A stretch of 64,000 bases of DNA, taken from the NCBI RefSeq assembly GCF_029167365.1, contig NZ_JARFNM010000001.1, forward strand, positions 372,001 to 436,000, written 5' to 3'. The stretch comes from Amygdalobacter nucleatus. Its GTDB lineage: Bacteria > Bacillota > Clostridia > Saccharofermentanales > Fastidiosipilaceae. Below, piece after piece: positions 19,189-29,099 of this stretch. The translations under genes and the position numbers were made by a program. Numbering within the stretch: position 1 is the first letter of the stretch; every line of letters starts with the position of its first letter. The notes under the pieces were generated by a model. It ran no database searches. It saw only the letters and a list, made by a program, of their open reading frames with translations, and had not been told where the DNA came from.

Positions 19189-20190
19189 ATGGCGAAGAAA
19201 GTTTTAGTCGTCTTAGCTGCTGGATTAGCAACTCGCTTTGGTAGCTTAAAACAATTACAGGGCGTAAATGATTTTAATGAAGTTTTATTAGATTATAGTG
19301 TTTATGATGCTAAACGAGCTGGCTTTACAGCTGTTGTATTTATCATCAAACGTGAGATGGAAAAGGAATTCGAGGCAAGAATAGCGAGACATCTTAGACC
19401 TTATATTGAAGTGCGCTATGCTTATCAAGATATGACTGATTTGCCAGTTGACGTAAAGCTTGATCCGGAACGGACTAAGCCGCTTGGCACAGCTCACGCT
19501 CTTTATTGCACACGTAAGAGCGTTAAGGCAGACGAAAAAATGGTTGTTATAAATGCTGACGATTATTACGGTATTCAAGCTTACCAAACTTTAGCTGATT
19601 ATTTGGACCAAACAGATATGCAGGTGAATGGCCAAGCTGAATATGCAATGGTGGCCTTTGAAATCTCTAAGACTTTGAGCGAAGAAGGGACAGTTTCGCG
19701 TGGCGTTTGTGCTATTTCAGAAGCTGGCTATTTAAGTGATATTCATGAGCGGACCCAAATTGCCTATATTACGAAAGAACAAGCTGGTTGTGATGCAAAT
19801 AGTTGCTCATTAGAAGCTATGTTAGCTATGGAAAATGGCGAGCGTTTAATTGGCTATACAGAAGATGATGGTGAAACATGGACTTTGTTAGCACCACATA
19901 CGCCAGTGTCGATGAATATTTGGGCCTTTGACTATTCGATTTTTACCTTGTGTGAAAACTATGTCAAAGAATTTTTAATAAACAGTTTAGCTAAAAATCC
20001 GCTAAAAGGTGAGTGCTATTTGCCAATGGCTATCGGTGAGGCTAGAGAGTTAGGGAATGTCGTTGTTAAGGCCTTCAAAGGTAGTGACCAGTGGTTTGGT
20101 TTGACATACAAGTCTGACCAGCCAAAAGTTCAGGCTGCGATTAAAGAGCTGATTGCTGATAAAGTATATCCACCTCAATTGTGGGCTTAA
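19189..20190 (+). CDS. Nucleotidyltransferase (sugar-1-phosphate type)
   Basis: About 333 residues from ATG 19189, chosen because GAGGGAAGGG lies directly in front of it. The N-terminus VLAAGLATRFGSLKQL is the nucleotide-binding loop of the NTP_transferase family; VVINADDYYG near 125 carries the metal-binding aspartates, and LGTAHAL precedes it. Related proteins are annotated as UTP- or mannose-1-phosphate-type transferases, but several are stand-alone proteins of unknown substrate. Its position beside trxB and far from any sugar pathway gives no further hint. Confidence 0.72.
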   Translation: MAKKVLVVLAAGLATRFGSLKQLQGVNDFNEVLLDYSVYDAKRAGFTAVVFIIKREMEKEFEARIARHLRPYIEVRYAYQDMTDLPVDVKLDPERTKPLGTAHALYCTRKSVKADEKMVVINADDYYGIQAYQTLADYLDQTDMQVNGQAEYAMVAFEISKTLSEEGTVSRGVCAISEAGYLSDIHERTQIAYITKEQAGCDANSCSLEAMLAMENGERLIGYTEDDGETWTLLAPHTPVSMNIWAFDYSIFTLCENYVKEFLINSLAKNPLKGECYLPMAIGEARELGNVVVKAFKGSDQWFGLTYKSDQPKVQAAIKELIADKVYPPQLWA

Positions 20191-20263
20191 GCATTTTATT
20201 TATTCTAAGTGCCGCTTTATTTAAGCTGGACGAAAGCTGAGCAAAAGCTGAATAATAAGATCT

Positions 20264-20305
20264 AAATTTAGCCATACTTGCCAAATAACAAGTAAGGCTA
20301 AATTT
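20264..20305. terminator. Bidirectional terminator
   Basis: AAATTTAGCC-ATACTTG and CAAGTAAGGCTAAATTT form a long stem with A/T runs on both sides, between the convergent nucleotidyltransferase and CDF genes. Confidence 0.75.
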
Positions 20306-20365
20306 TAATGTTTAACTTAGAGTCTAATACTTGCTTAGAATTTAATATATGTAGAATCTAGTGCC

Positions 20366-21643
20366 TTAGCTATGTACAAAAGTTGGGCTTGTATGGTTGA
20401 AGTTTGGGAAAACACCAATTACCCAATCATAGCTAGCATAGAAATTATCTAAGTTAGCTTCTTCTAATTCACGTTTGAAGAACTTATTGAACTTTTCTTT
20501 CACTAAATCAGCATCGAAGTGCTCATTAGGTGAAACGACGTAGTATTCAATATCAAAACGCAATAATTTCTTGTCATGATCCAGTTCAAAGTCGTGCAGC
20601 TTTGACTTAGGCTGCAGATGTTGCAAAGCATTGTTGATTAAACAAATTAATCGCTTATCTTGGCAACAATAGCTACTTGCTTTATGTTGGGGCTCCAAGT
20701 GTGTATAGAGCTTAATGCCTAATTTTTCGAGGATTTCTTGCTCTAGAGCATCGATCTTAGGATGAATTTCAGCAATCGTTAAATCACGTGGAACTTCTAA
20801 GTCGATTGAAGCAACTTTAATATTGCCATATTCGTGGTAACGCAAATCGTGCCAACTCTTAATTTCTGGTAAAGTCTTAAGCAAGGCACAGAGCTCTTTC
20901 TCAGTTTCAGGATCGATACCTTGACCTAAGAGGATACTGACAGTTTCTTTAAGTAATACAATAGCATTTTTGATAACAATGCAGGCTAAGATCAAAGCAG
21001 CGACAGCATCAACAGGGAAAGATGTAAACGGTGCAAATACGTATGAAATAATGGTACAACTTGTGATATAGACATCACCGATTGTATCGATACTATTGGC
21101 TTTGAAAGTTTGCGATTGCAAAAACTCACCGTTAATCTTATAGACAATGTGCATCAGCAATTTAATTGCAATAGCTAAGATGAGAATGATAAAGGTGTAA
21201 GGGTTAAAAATAACTGGTTCAGGATGGAACAAGCGAAGCACAGAGGCTCTTAAGAAAGTACAACCGATGAACAGAACAAGTAGACCTACCAAAAGCGCCG
21301 TGATACGTTCAAGGATAGCGTGACCGTGAGGATGTTCCTTGTCAGGTGGCAAATTGGCTAATTGCATACCGACAAAAGCAATGATTGTGCCGATAAAATC
21401 AGATAAGTTGTTGAAAGCATCAACCATGATGGCGATGGAACCTGTCAACCAAGCAAAAATCAATTTGCTTACAAACAAAATTAAGTTACAGGTAAGGGCA
21501 AATAAATTTATTATTTTAGCTAGGGAAGGGCTAATTTTTGAAGCACGTTTAGTAAAATCTTCTCCATAGCGGCGCTTGAGGTAGTGAGCCATTTGCTTGT
21601 GAGCCCAGCTTTTCTGCCAAAAATTGCTTGAGATTTGTTGCAT
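20366..21643 (-). CDS. Cation diffusion facilitator (CDF) metal transporter
   Basis: 425 residues. The family signature is clear: a transmembrane segment with IMVDAFNNLSDFIGT (first Asp pair), the histidine/Asp-containing DKEHPHGHAILERI loop, further membrane helices, and a soluble C-terminal metal-sensing domain. The protein is longer than the usual 290-310 residues because of an extended C-terminal part with a second histidine-containing region (THLEPQHKASSY). It would export Zn, Mn or Fe from the cytoplasm using the proton gradient. It is divergent from the ATP-grasp gene. Metal specificity is not resolved. Confidence 0.85.
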   Translation of the reverse strand: MQQISSNFWQKSWAHKQMAHYLKRRYGEDFTKRASKISPSLAKIINLFALTCNLILFVSKLIFAWLTGSIAIMVDAFNNLSDFIGTIIAFVGMQLANLPPDKEHPHGHAILERITALLVGLLVLFIGCTFLRASVLRLFHPEPVIFNPYTFIILILAIAIKLLMHIVYKINGEFLQSQTFKANSIDTIGDVYITSCTIISYVFAPFTSFPVDAVAALILACIVIKNAIVLLKETVSILLGQGIDPETEKELCALLKTLPEIKSWHDLRYHEYGNIKVASIDLEVPRDLTIAEIHPKIDALEQEILEKLGIKLYTHLEPQHKASSYCCQDKRLICLINNALQHLQPKSKLHDFELDHDKKLLRFDIEYYVVSPNEHFDADLVKEKFNKFFKRELEEANLDNFYASYDWVIGVFPNFNHTSPTFVHS

Positions 21644-21783
21644 AAATATTAAATGACATCCTTTCTTTCAGTGATATACTATTAACACTAATTTGACTTT
21701 GCACTTCTATGTGTTGGACGCCATTATAGCATGGAAAGCGAAACTTTGATGTGGTGGCGCAAACGTTCGAGGAGGAAATTGCT

Positions 21784-22968
21784 TTGTTGGCAGAAAATAA
21801 GGTCGTCGTTTTGGGAACTAACTACTACATTGGGTTAGGTACAATTCGTTGCTTTCGCAAAGCTGGTGTTACTGTAGTTGCAGCAGATTATGATAGAAGA
21901 AGTTATGGTATGCGCTCTAAATATGTTAATGAGCGTCTGTGGTTGAGTGATTACAAAAAAGAACCAGCGAAAGTTGTGGAACAATTAATTTCCTATGCTA
22001 AACAGCAAACAGCTAAGCCAGTTATCATTCCAACCCACGATAATTACTTATTATTCTTGGACAAATATCAAGCTGAGCTTCGGCCTTACTATCTCATGTC
22101 TTTACCTGAGCAGGGATTGGCAACGAAAGTTGTTGAGAAAGACAGTTTGTATGCACTGGCCAAACAATATGATTGTTTGTTCCCGCCAACTTTAGATGTA
22201 GACGATGAGAATTTGTATACAAAAGCAGCTAACGAATTAGCTTATCCGTTAATCGTTAAACCGATAGATTCACCAGCTTTTACCGCACGTTTCCGTTGCA
22301 AGTCTTTTGTTTGCGAGAACGAGACAGAACTGAAGAGTGCAATTGAGAAAGTTAAGGCTGCTAAGATACCTTGCTGCGTACAGAAAATTATTGTTGGCAA
22401 TGATGAAAACATGCTGCTCTTTGATGCGTATGTCCAACAAAATAGTGAGATAAAGCACGTCTTTACAGGTAGTAAATTGAGACAGTGGCCGATTAATTTC
22501 GGTGCTTCTTGCCTGATGTATCAGCACTATATTCCTGAATTAGTCGAAGTTGGCAAGAAATTTTTGAGTGACATCAAGTGGCGTGGCTTTGCTGAAATTG
22601 AGTTCAAACGTGACGATCGTGATGGCAAAATCTATTTGATCGAGATTAACGCCAGAATTACAAACTTTAACGCTTGCATTGCCGCTTGCGGCATTAATGT
22701 ACCGCTTTTAACGTATGAAGATTTAGTTGGCTTACCTTTAACGCCAGCTGAGCTAGAAATAAAAGAAGATTTGCATATCGGCTTTAAGTATGGCTATGAG
22801 GACTTTTTGGCTAAACGGGCATACTACAAGAGCAATCAGTGGACAAAGGAACATTTGAAGCAACAAGAAGAGGGTATTACTTTTGTCAGAGCAATTTTTG
22901 CTAAAGACGATTGGCTGCCGACTTGGCAATTTGTGTGGAATAAAATTAGAAAGAAATTAGGAATTTAA
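21784..22968 (+). CDS. ATP-grasp ligase, probable D-aspartate ligase
   Basis: About 394 residues from the TTG at 21784, which follows GAGGAGG by 8 bases; an upstream GTG at 21751 lacks a ribosome binding site. The layout is that of ATP-grasp carboxylate-amine ligases: N-terminal preATP-grasp Rossmann (VVVLGTNYYIGLGTIRCF), central YPLIVKPIDS, and C-terminal GFAEIEFKRD...IYLIEINARITN with the metal-binding Glu and Asn. The stretch QKIIVGNDENMLLFDAYV resembles the Enterococcus D-aspartate ligase Asl. That enzyme attaches D-Asp to the lysine side chain of peptidoglycan precursors. Genes for an asparagine synthetase (3 bases downstream) and an aspartate racemase follow, which supports this reading. 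Ligase class is firm; the substrate is inference. Confidence 0.75.
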   Translation: MLAENKVVVLGTNYYIGLGTIRCFRKAGVTVVAADYDRRSYGMRSKYVNERLWLSDYKKEPAKVVEQLISYAKQQTAKPVIIPTHDNYLLFLDKYQAELRPYYLMSLPEQGLATKVVEKDSLYALAKQYDCLFPPTLDVDDENLYTKAANELAYPLIVKPIDSPAFTARFRCKSFVCENETELKSAIEKVKAAKIPCCVQKIIVGNDENMLLFDAYVQQNSEIKHVFTGSKLRQWPINFGASCLMYQHYIPELVEVGKKFLSDIKWRGFAEIEFKRDDRDGKIYLIEINARITNFNACIAACGINVPLLTYEDLVGLPLTPAELEIKEDLHIGFKYGYEDFLAKRAYYKSNQWTKEHLKQQEEGITFVRAIFAKDDWLPTWQFVWNKIRKKLGI

Positions 22969-22971
22969 GTA

Positions 22972-24873
22972 ATGTGTGGAGTTTGTGGCTATTTACAATC
23001 TGAGTTGACGGAAGCTGGCGTAGCTAACGAGCAAGCTAGCAAAGTTTTGAAAGAAATGATGACTTTAATTGGTCATCGTGGACCAAATGATGCAGGCCAG
23101 TATTGCTCACAAGGCTTGAGTTTAGGGTTTCGCCGCCTGACCATTATCGATTTATCTGATTTGGGCAATCAACCATTATTTTCGGAGGACCATCGTTATA
23201 GCTTAGTTTTTAATGGCGAAATTTACAATTATAAGAGTTTAAGGGCCGAACTTGAGGAGAAAGGCTATCATTTCAGGAGCCATACCGATTCAGAAGTGCT
23301 TGTACACGGTTATGCTTGCTATGGCCCGAATTTGCTCCCGAAGCTTAGGGGCATGTTTGCGTTTGCTATTTATGATGAGCTTAAAAGAGAATTATTTTTG
23401 GCAAGAGATCCATTCGGCATTAAGCCTTTGTATTATTCTTGTCATACAGAGGATAATAGTTTAGTTTTTGCGTCAGAAATTAAGAGCTTTTTAGCTTATC
23501 CGCCATTCATTAAGGAACTGAACAAAGCGGCGCTGTTACCTTATTTGAATTTCCAATATTCAGCTTGGGAGAGTACTTTCTTTGAAGGTGTGTACAAACT
23601 TTTGCCAGGTCATTATATCTTGCTGAAAGCAAGTGATTTGGCTAAAGGCAAGGATAAAGCGCCACTTCCATCAACTTCGTATTTTGATCTGTCGTTTGAT
23701 TATACAGATAAACGAAGCGAGACTGATTTGATTGAGAGCTTGCAAGCTGAGCTAAAAGCTTCTGTCGATTTACACTTGCAGAGCGATGTTGAAGTTGGTG
23801 CGTTCCTATCTGGTGGCGTTGATTCAAGCTATATTACAGCTTTGAGCCAGCCCAAACATACTTTTAGTGTTGGTTTTGCTGGTTATGGCAACGGCGGCTT
23901 CAATGAAGTTGACTATGCCAAAAAGTTGTCCAAACAATTTGGGATTATTCATCACCACAAAGATTTGACGGCAGAAGATTGCTTTGCGATCTTGCCTAAA
24001 TTGCAATATCACATGGATGAGCCACATGGCAACTTCTCAGCTGTGCCGCTGTATCACTTGGCTAAATTGGCTAAAGAATATGTACGAGTTGTTCTGTCAG
24101 GTGAGGGAGCAGATGAACTATTTGCCGGATATGCGCCATATCGTAATTCAAGCTATACCTCAATTTATAAACAATGCTTGCCGCTATCTTTGCGTCGCTT
24201 TAATGCAAAGTTGGCTAAGCTTGTTCCAAATGCACATCTCCAAAAAGCGCTTATTAGAGCTGGACAGGTGCCAAAGGAGTATTTCATCGGCGAGATGAAT
24301 ATTTGCTCAGACAAAGAAGCTAAGAGCTTGTTGCAGCATGAATATCAAGTAGGCGTTTCGGCTTTGACGGGTTTACAGGATTATTATGCTGAAATTGATA
24401 ATTTACCTGAGTTAGATCAGAAGCAACTAGTAGACCTTAAGTATTGGCTGCCAGGTGATATTTTGTTGAAAGCAGATAAAATGAGTTCAGCTCATTCGCT
24501 AGAATTGCGTGTGCCATTCTTGGACGTCAAAATTTGGCAGTTAGCACGACAAATTAGTCCGGAACAGAGAATAAAGTGCTTGGAAACGAAACATATTTTG
24601 CGTAAAGCTTCAAGTAAATATTTGCCAAATGAATGGGCAAAGCGTGAAAAGTTAGGCTTCATGGTCCCACTTAAAGACTGGTTGCGTGAGGACAAGTGGG
24701 CGAATTTGTTGCGTGAAATGTTCACAACTGAAGATGCTAAGGAGTTTTTCCAAACTGATGTGCTGTTAGCTTATCTGGCTAAGCATCAGACAGGTAAAGC
24801 CAATTATCAGCATCAGCTTTATTTGGCCTATGTATTTCTGTTGTGGTATCAAGAGTTTTTCCATAAGCGTTAA
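22972..24873 (+). CDS. asnB: Glutamine-hydrolysing asparagine synthetase (AsnB/AsnH type)
   Basis: 633 residues. Cys2 (MCGVCGY) is the glutaminase nucleophile; HRGPND and RRLTIIDLS follow in the class II glutamine amidotransferase domain; LSGGVDSSYITAL near 278-290 is the PP-loop of the synthetase domain, and SGEGADELFAGYAPY lies near 380. Either it makes L-asparagine, or, like Lactococcus AsnH, it amidates D-Asp in the peptidoglycan cross-bridge. The tight spacing with the ATP-grasp ligase (3 bases) and the racemase (under 20 bases) favours the cell-wall role. Its sequence alone cannot decide this. Confidence 0.9.
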   Translation: MCGVCGYLQSELTEAGVANEQASKVLKEMMTLIGHRGPNDAGQYCSQGLSLGFRRLTIIDLSDLGNQPLFSEDHRYSLVFNGEIYNYKSLRAELEEKGYHFRSHTDSEVLVHGYACYGPNLLPKLRGMFAFAIYDELKRELFLARDPFGIKPLYYSCHTEDNSLVFASEIKSFLAYPPFIKELNKAALLPYLNFQYSAWESTFFEGVYKLLPGHYILLKASDLAKGKDKAPLPSTSYFDLSFDYTDKRSETDLIESLQAELKASVDLHLQSDVEVGAFLSGGVDSSYITALSQPKHTFSVGFAGYGNGGFNEVDYAKKLSKQFGIIHHHKDLTAEDCFAILPKLQYHMDEPHGNFSAVPLYHLAKLAKEYVRVVLSGEGADELFAGYAPYRNSSYTSIYKQCLPLSLRRFNAKLAKLVPNAHLQKALIRAGQVPKEYFIGEMNICSDKEAKSLLQHEYQVGVSALTGLQDYYAEIDNLPELDQKQLVDLKYWLPGDILLKADKMSSAHSLELRVPFLDVKIWQLARQISPEQRIKCLETKHILRKASSKYLPNEWAKREKLGFMVPLKDWLREDKWANLLREMFTTEDAKEFFQTDVLLAYLAKHQTGKANYQHQLYLAYVFLLWYQEFFHKR

Positions 24874-24891
24874 GTGAAAGGTGTAAGGTGT

Positions 24892-25614
24892 ATGGATGAT
24901 ATAGAGACAAAACGACCAAGATTAGGTGTTTTAGGTGGTATGGGACCACTAGCAACTGCTGTTTTTTATAGTCGATTAGTAGATGAAGCAAAATTAACGG
25001 CACGTAGTGATCAGGAACACCCAGATGTTCTAATTTGGAGTGATTGCTCTTTGCCAGATCGTACGGATGTTATCTTGCACGGCGGGGCTGAAAAGCTTTT
25101 GAATCAATGCCAAGCTGATTTTAAGCTGCTAGAAGCTGCCAATTGTGACTATATTTGTTTCCCATGTAATACTTTGCATTATTTTATGCCAGAACTTGAA
25201 AAACGGACTAATTTACCAATTTTGAATATGGTTGAGTTAGCTTTGAGCGAGGTGCGCAAATTAAATTCAGCTGCTAAAAAGTTGCAGATTTTCGGGACAG
25301 AAGGTACACGTAAAGGCTGCTTGTATGAACGTTATGCTGAGCAATATGGCTTTGAAATTGTGCCAATCAGTGACAGCTTGCAAGCTGAGCTCATGGGCTT
25401 TATTTATGAATTGAAAAATCATGGCCGTATCGATTTCCCGTTATTGTCACAGCGCATCATTGAGGCAAGGCGTTCAGGTATTGATTACGTTATTTTGGCT
25501 TGTACAGAGCTGTCTTGTATGACTTTGAATGCAAAAGCAGCGCCTTATACCTACGATGCAATGGGTGCGTTAATTTCTCGTTGCTTAGAATTGGTTATGC
25601 CAAAGCAAAAATAA
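24892..25614 (+). CDS. Aspartate racemase family protein
   Basis: About 240 residues from ATG 24892 (AAGGTGT just upstream; a GTG at 24874 directly abuts the asnB stop and is less likely). RLGVLGGMGPLATAVFYSRLV is the family N-terminus. The two catalytic cysteines are in FPCNTLHYF (about 94) and ACTELS (about 203), characteristic of PLP-independent Asp/Glu racemases. It would turn L-Asp into D-Asp for the ligase encoded at the head of this operon. A glutamate racemase is unlikely because the LGGMGP-PLATA start and HxD-x-P...LPDRT region are those of aspartate racemases. Confidence 0.85.
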   Translation: MDDIETKRPRLGVLGGMGPLATAVFYSRLVDEAKLTARSDQEHPDVLIWSDCSLPDRTDVILHGGAEKLLNQCQADFKLLEAANCDYICFPCNTLHYFMPELEKRTNLPILNMVELALSEVRKLNSAAKKLQIFGTEGTRKGCLYERYAEQYGFEIVPISDSLQAELMGFIYELKNHGRIDFPLLSQRIIEARRSGIDYVILACTELSCMTLNAKAAPYTYDAMGALISRCLELVMPKQK

Positions 25615-25615
25615 G

Positions 25616-25747
25616 TGCTTGAAAATTACAGAAGGCTGGGGAACTGGCATACCTAGATTATTCAAAAATTGTCGTGATATGGGGTTGACAAATCCTAAAT
25701 TTGAAGAAATTGGTGATGGAATTAAGGTGACCGTAAAGGAAAAATAA
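25616..25747 (+). pseudogene. C-terminal scrap of an AAA_4/AlbA_2-type putative DNA-binding protein
   Basis: An open stretch without a start reads ITEGWGTGIPRLFKNCRDMG, then LTNPKFEEIGDGIKVTVKEK and TAA (25745-25747). The (I/L)ExWGTGIxRI motif followed by PxFxExGxxxxVTx is the ending of RecG-related putative transcriptional regulators with an AlbA_2 domain. The rest of the gene is missing; the aspartate racemase stop is only a few bases upstream, so a deletion or insertion removed it. Confidence 0.65.
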
Positions 25748-25826
25748 AGGGTAACTCAGCTTTCTAGCTATACAAAAATAGCTTGCATTGGGTGCGTTCA
25801 CTTAGGGATTTAATTCCTAAAAAATT

Positions 25827-25862
25827 ATCGGCGTAATCGGTATTACTACCGGCTACGCCGAT
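25827..25862 (-). terminator. Terminator of the serine-recombinase operon
   Basis: ATCGGCGTA pairs with TACGCCGAT with an inner CGGTA/TACCG extension; on the minus strand it is followed by a TTTTTT run. It begins just after the recombinase stop codon. A small second hairpin (TTAGG/CCTAA) lies at about 25812-25830. Confidence 0.8.
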
Positions 25863-25863
25863 T

Positions 25864-27549
<1,686 letters not shown>

Positions 27550-27586
27550 TCAGTATATATTCCCGTATAACTCAGAATTTATCAAG

Positions 27587-27754
27587 TTATTTAGCTGCTA
27601 TTGCATGGTTTAAATTGCTTAAAATAAGGTGTTTGATTAGGTCTTTGACACCTTTCTTAGCACTCTTGCTTTCAAGAGAGTGAACCGTAAATTCAGTATT
27701 TCCGATTCTTAACACTTCGGTTTTTACCGGTGTATCCTTAATTTGTTCATCCAT
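27587..27754 (-). CDS. TnpW-like small protein
   Basis: 55 residues from ATG 27754, with GGAGGT 8 bases upstream. It contains VLRIGNTEFTVHSLES and KDLIKHLILSNL, matching the (V/I)xRIGNTxxxV...L..LI pattern of TnpW proteins, which accompany TnpX-type recombinases in Tn4451-like elements. Function is unknown; it lies about 70 bases before the recombinase start. Confidence 0.68.
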   Translation of the reverse strand: MDEQIKDTPVKTEVLRIGNTEFTVHSLESKSAKKGVKDLIKHLILSNLNHAIAAK

Positions 27755-27772
27755 GCATTTTGACCTCCTTGT

Positions 27773-28726
27773 TTAAGAAAGTTGCAATACTTTAATTGCT
27801 TCAGGATGTACCAGTTTCCCATCCAAATATTCAAAAGAGAGGTAACCTATCTGGTCTATAAGAGAAAATATTTCGTTTAGAACCTTGATGGTTGGGTTAT
27901 GGCGTTCGATAATCCAGTAGTTGGAAAAATCACCAAAGGCGATAACTTTTGCTCCCTTTTGATAAGAAGGCATGGCCTTGTCAATGACCACAGGTCTGCC
28001 CATTAAGTTGCCATCAAAATCAGGTAGGATGTATGCTCCGGTAGTGTCCTTTAAGGTTTGAAGATAAAGAGCAGTTTCATCATTCATAAGCCACGTGGCA
28101 TTTTCTCGATACTTACTATCTAGCGAGAAGAATAAACGTTTGATGGTATCTGCGGAAATCTCTTTTGCTTGCACAGCAACCTCAGCACCTGATGTATCTG
28201 ATAAAATTCCTGTCGGCTTAGTTATCCCATCGCCATTTATAAAAGCTTCCGACTCACTCAATATGAACTGCTTTGTGAGTTCGCTTGTGATGAACTCTTC
28301 GATATCAAAGTCAAGATCAGCTGTAAAATCCGTACCCAAACGAATAAGGTTAACTAGGGTATAATCCGTTACATCAATACGCTTAAAGCCATCTTTAATA
28401 GGCATATGCGTCATGATGCTTGTGTCATAATCTTTCACCCATTTGGTGAACGGTGAAGCTTCATAGATAAACAATTTACTCGCTTGCGAGTGTGCTTTTA
28501 CCACTGTACACAGTTTTCTAAGATTACTTTTGTTTGCAAGCTTTGCTTCGAGTTTTACTAGAGAAGAAGTCGGCAAATCATAGGCATCCGTATAACGGTG
28601 GCGCAGCTTTCTTTCAATAGTATTCGCATTACCGCTTGCATTACGCAGTACATTCCAAAACGTGCTGTGGTAGTCCTGACTTGCTAGTTTCATTTCTTTT
28701 TCAATATCTCTGTTAATCATAATCAT
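27773..28726 (-). CDS. HK97-fold phage major capsid protein (short form)
   Basis: 317 residues. HK97-type capsid features run from the P-domain helix region (QFILSESEAFINGDGITKPTGIL) to the C-terminal FGDFSNYWIIERHNPTIKVLNE and the YLSFEYLDGKLVHPEAIKVL ending. The SEAFxNGDGxxxPxGIL motif is diagnostic of phage major capsid proteins. The N-terminal scaffolding (delta) region of about 100 residues found in most relatives is nearly missing. No protease, portal, terminase or tail gene is present. AAAGGAA lies in front of ATG 28726; the ATG at 28720 is also possible. Either a satellite that builds its own small capsid or a prophage remnant. Confidence 0.88.
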   Translation of the reverse strand: MIMINRDIEKEMKLASQDYHSTFWNVLRNASGNANTIERKLRHRYTDAYDLPTSSLVKLEAKLANKSNLRKLCTVVKAHSQASKLFIYEASPFTKWVKDYDTSIMTHMPIKDGFKRIDVTDYTLVNLIRLGTDFTADLDFDIEEFITSELTKQFILSESEAFINGDGITKPTGILSDTSGAEVAVQAKEISADTIKRLFFSLDSKYRENATWLMNDETALYLQTLKDTTGAYILPDFDGNLMGRPVVIDKAMPSYQKGAKVIAFGDFSNYWIIERHNPTIKVLNEIFSLIDQIGYLSFEYLDGKLVHPEAIKVLQLS

Positions 28727-29099
28727 TAGTTCCTTTCATTACTGTTTTCTGCAATTGCTGCAGTAATTTGCTTGATTTTGCCCATTTACCCTTTTGAATT
28801 CGCTGTTTTTGTACGCAAGACCCTGCGCCCGTTCCCGAAGGGGTACTCTTTAGAGATTTGACCCCCCTAGGGGGTTAGGTTCAGAAAGTAGTATGCGAAT
28901 AAATTTCCAACAGCACAGTATCTAGGCAGGTTTTCTTTCTTCAATGTTGTCAAAAAGCTGAAATCATTTCAGTATTTTGATTTGTGCATGATAGTATTTC
29001 TCTTTCATGTTCAACACAGGTTTGCGATACGAATTACGCAATCATAGGCACCACCTCCTTAAACGTGGCATGATGTGGCAGTTAAATTTCGTTATTGCC
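28727..29099 (-). other. Non-coding stretch between primase and capsid genes, with cos-like segment
   Basis: About 370 bases without a real gene. The minus strand has short peptides behind good ribosome binding sites: GGAGGTGGTGCCT followed by ATG ATT GCG TAA (29043 downwards), MKEKYYHAQIKILK (about 29008-28967) and MGKIKQITAAIAENSNERN (about 28782-28730). These look like stumps of phage genes left by deletion. Bases 28814-28885 are a GC-rich block with the inverted repeat ACCCCCTAGGGGGGT. Confidence 0.5.
28814..28885 (-). other. Candidate phage packaging (cos) site
   Basis: On the minus strand: CCCCCTAGGGGGGTCAAATC, then a TCTCTAAAGAGTACCCC stretch and GGGAACGGGCGCAGGGTCTT. A G-rich tract followed by TCAAATCTCTA is, from memory, common just upstream of small-terminase genes in cos-type phages of Firmicutes. 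No terminase gene follows here; the capsid gene does. The assignment is inference from context and resemblance. Confidence 0.35.
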
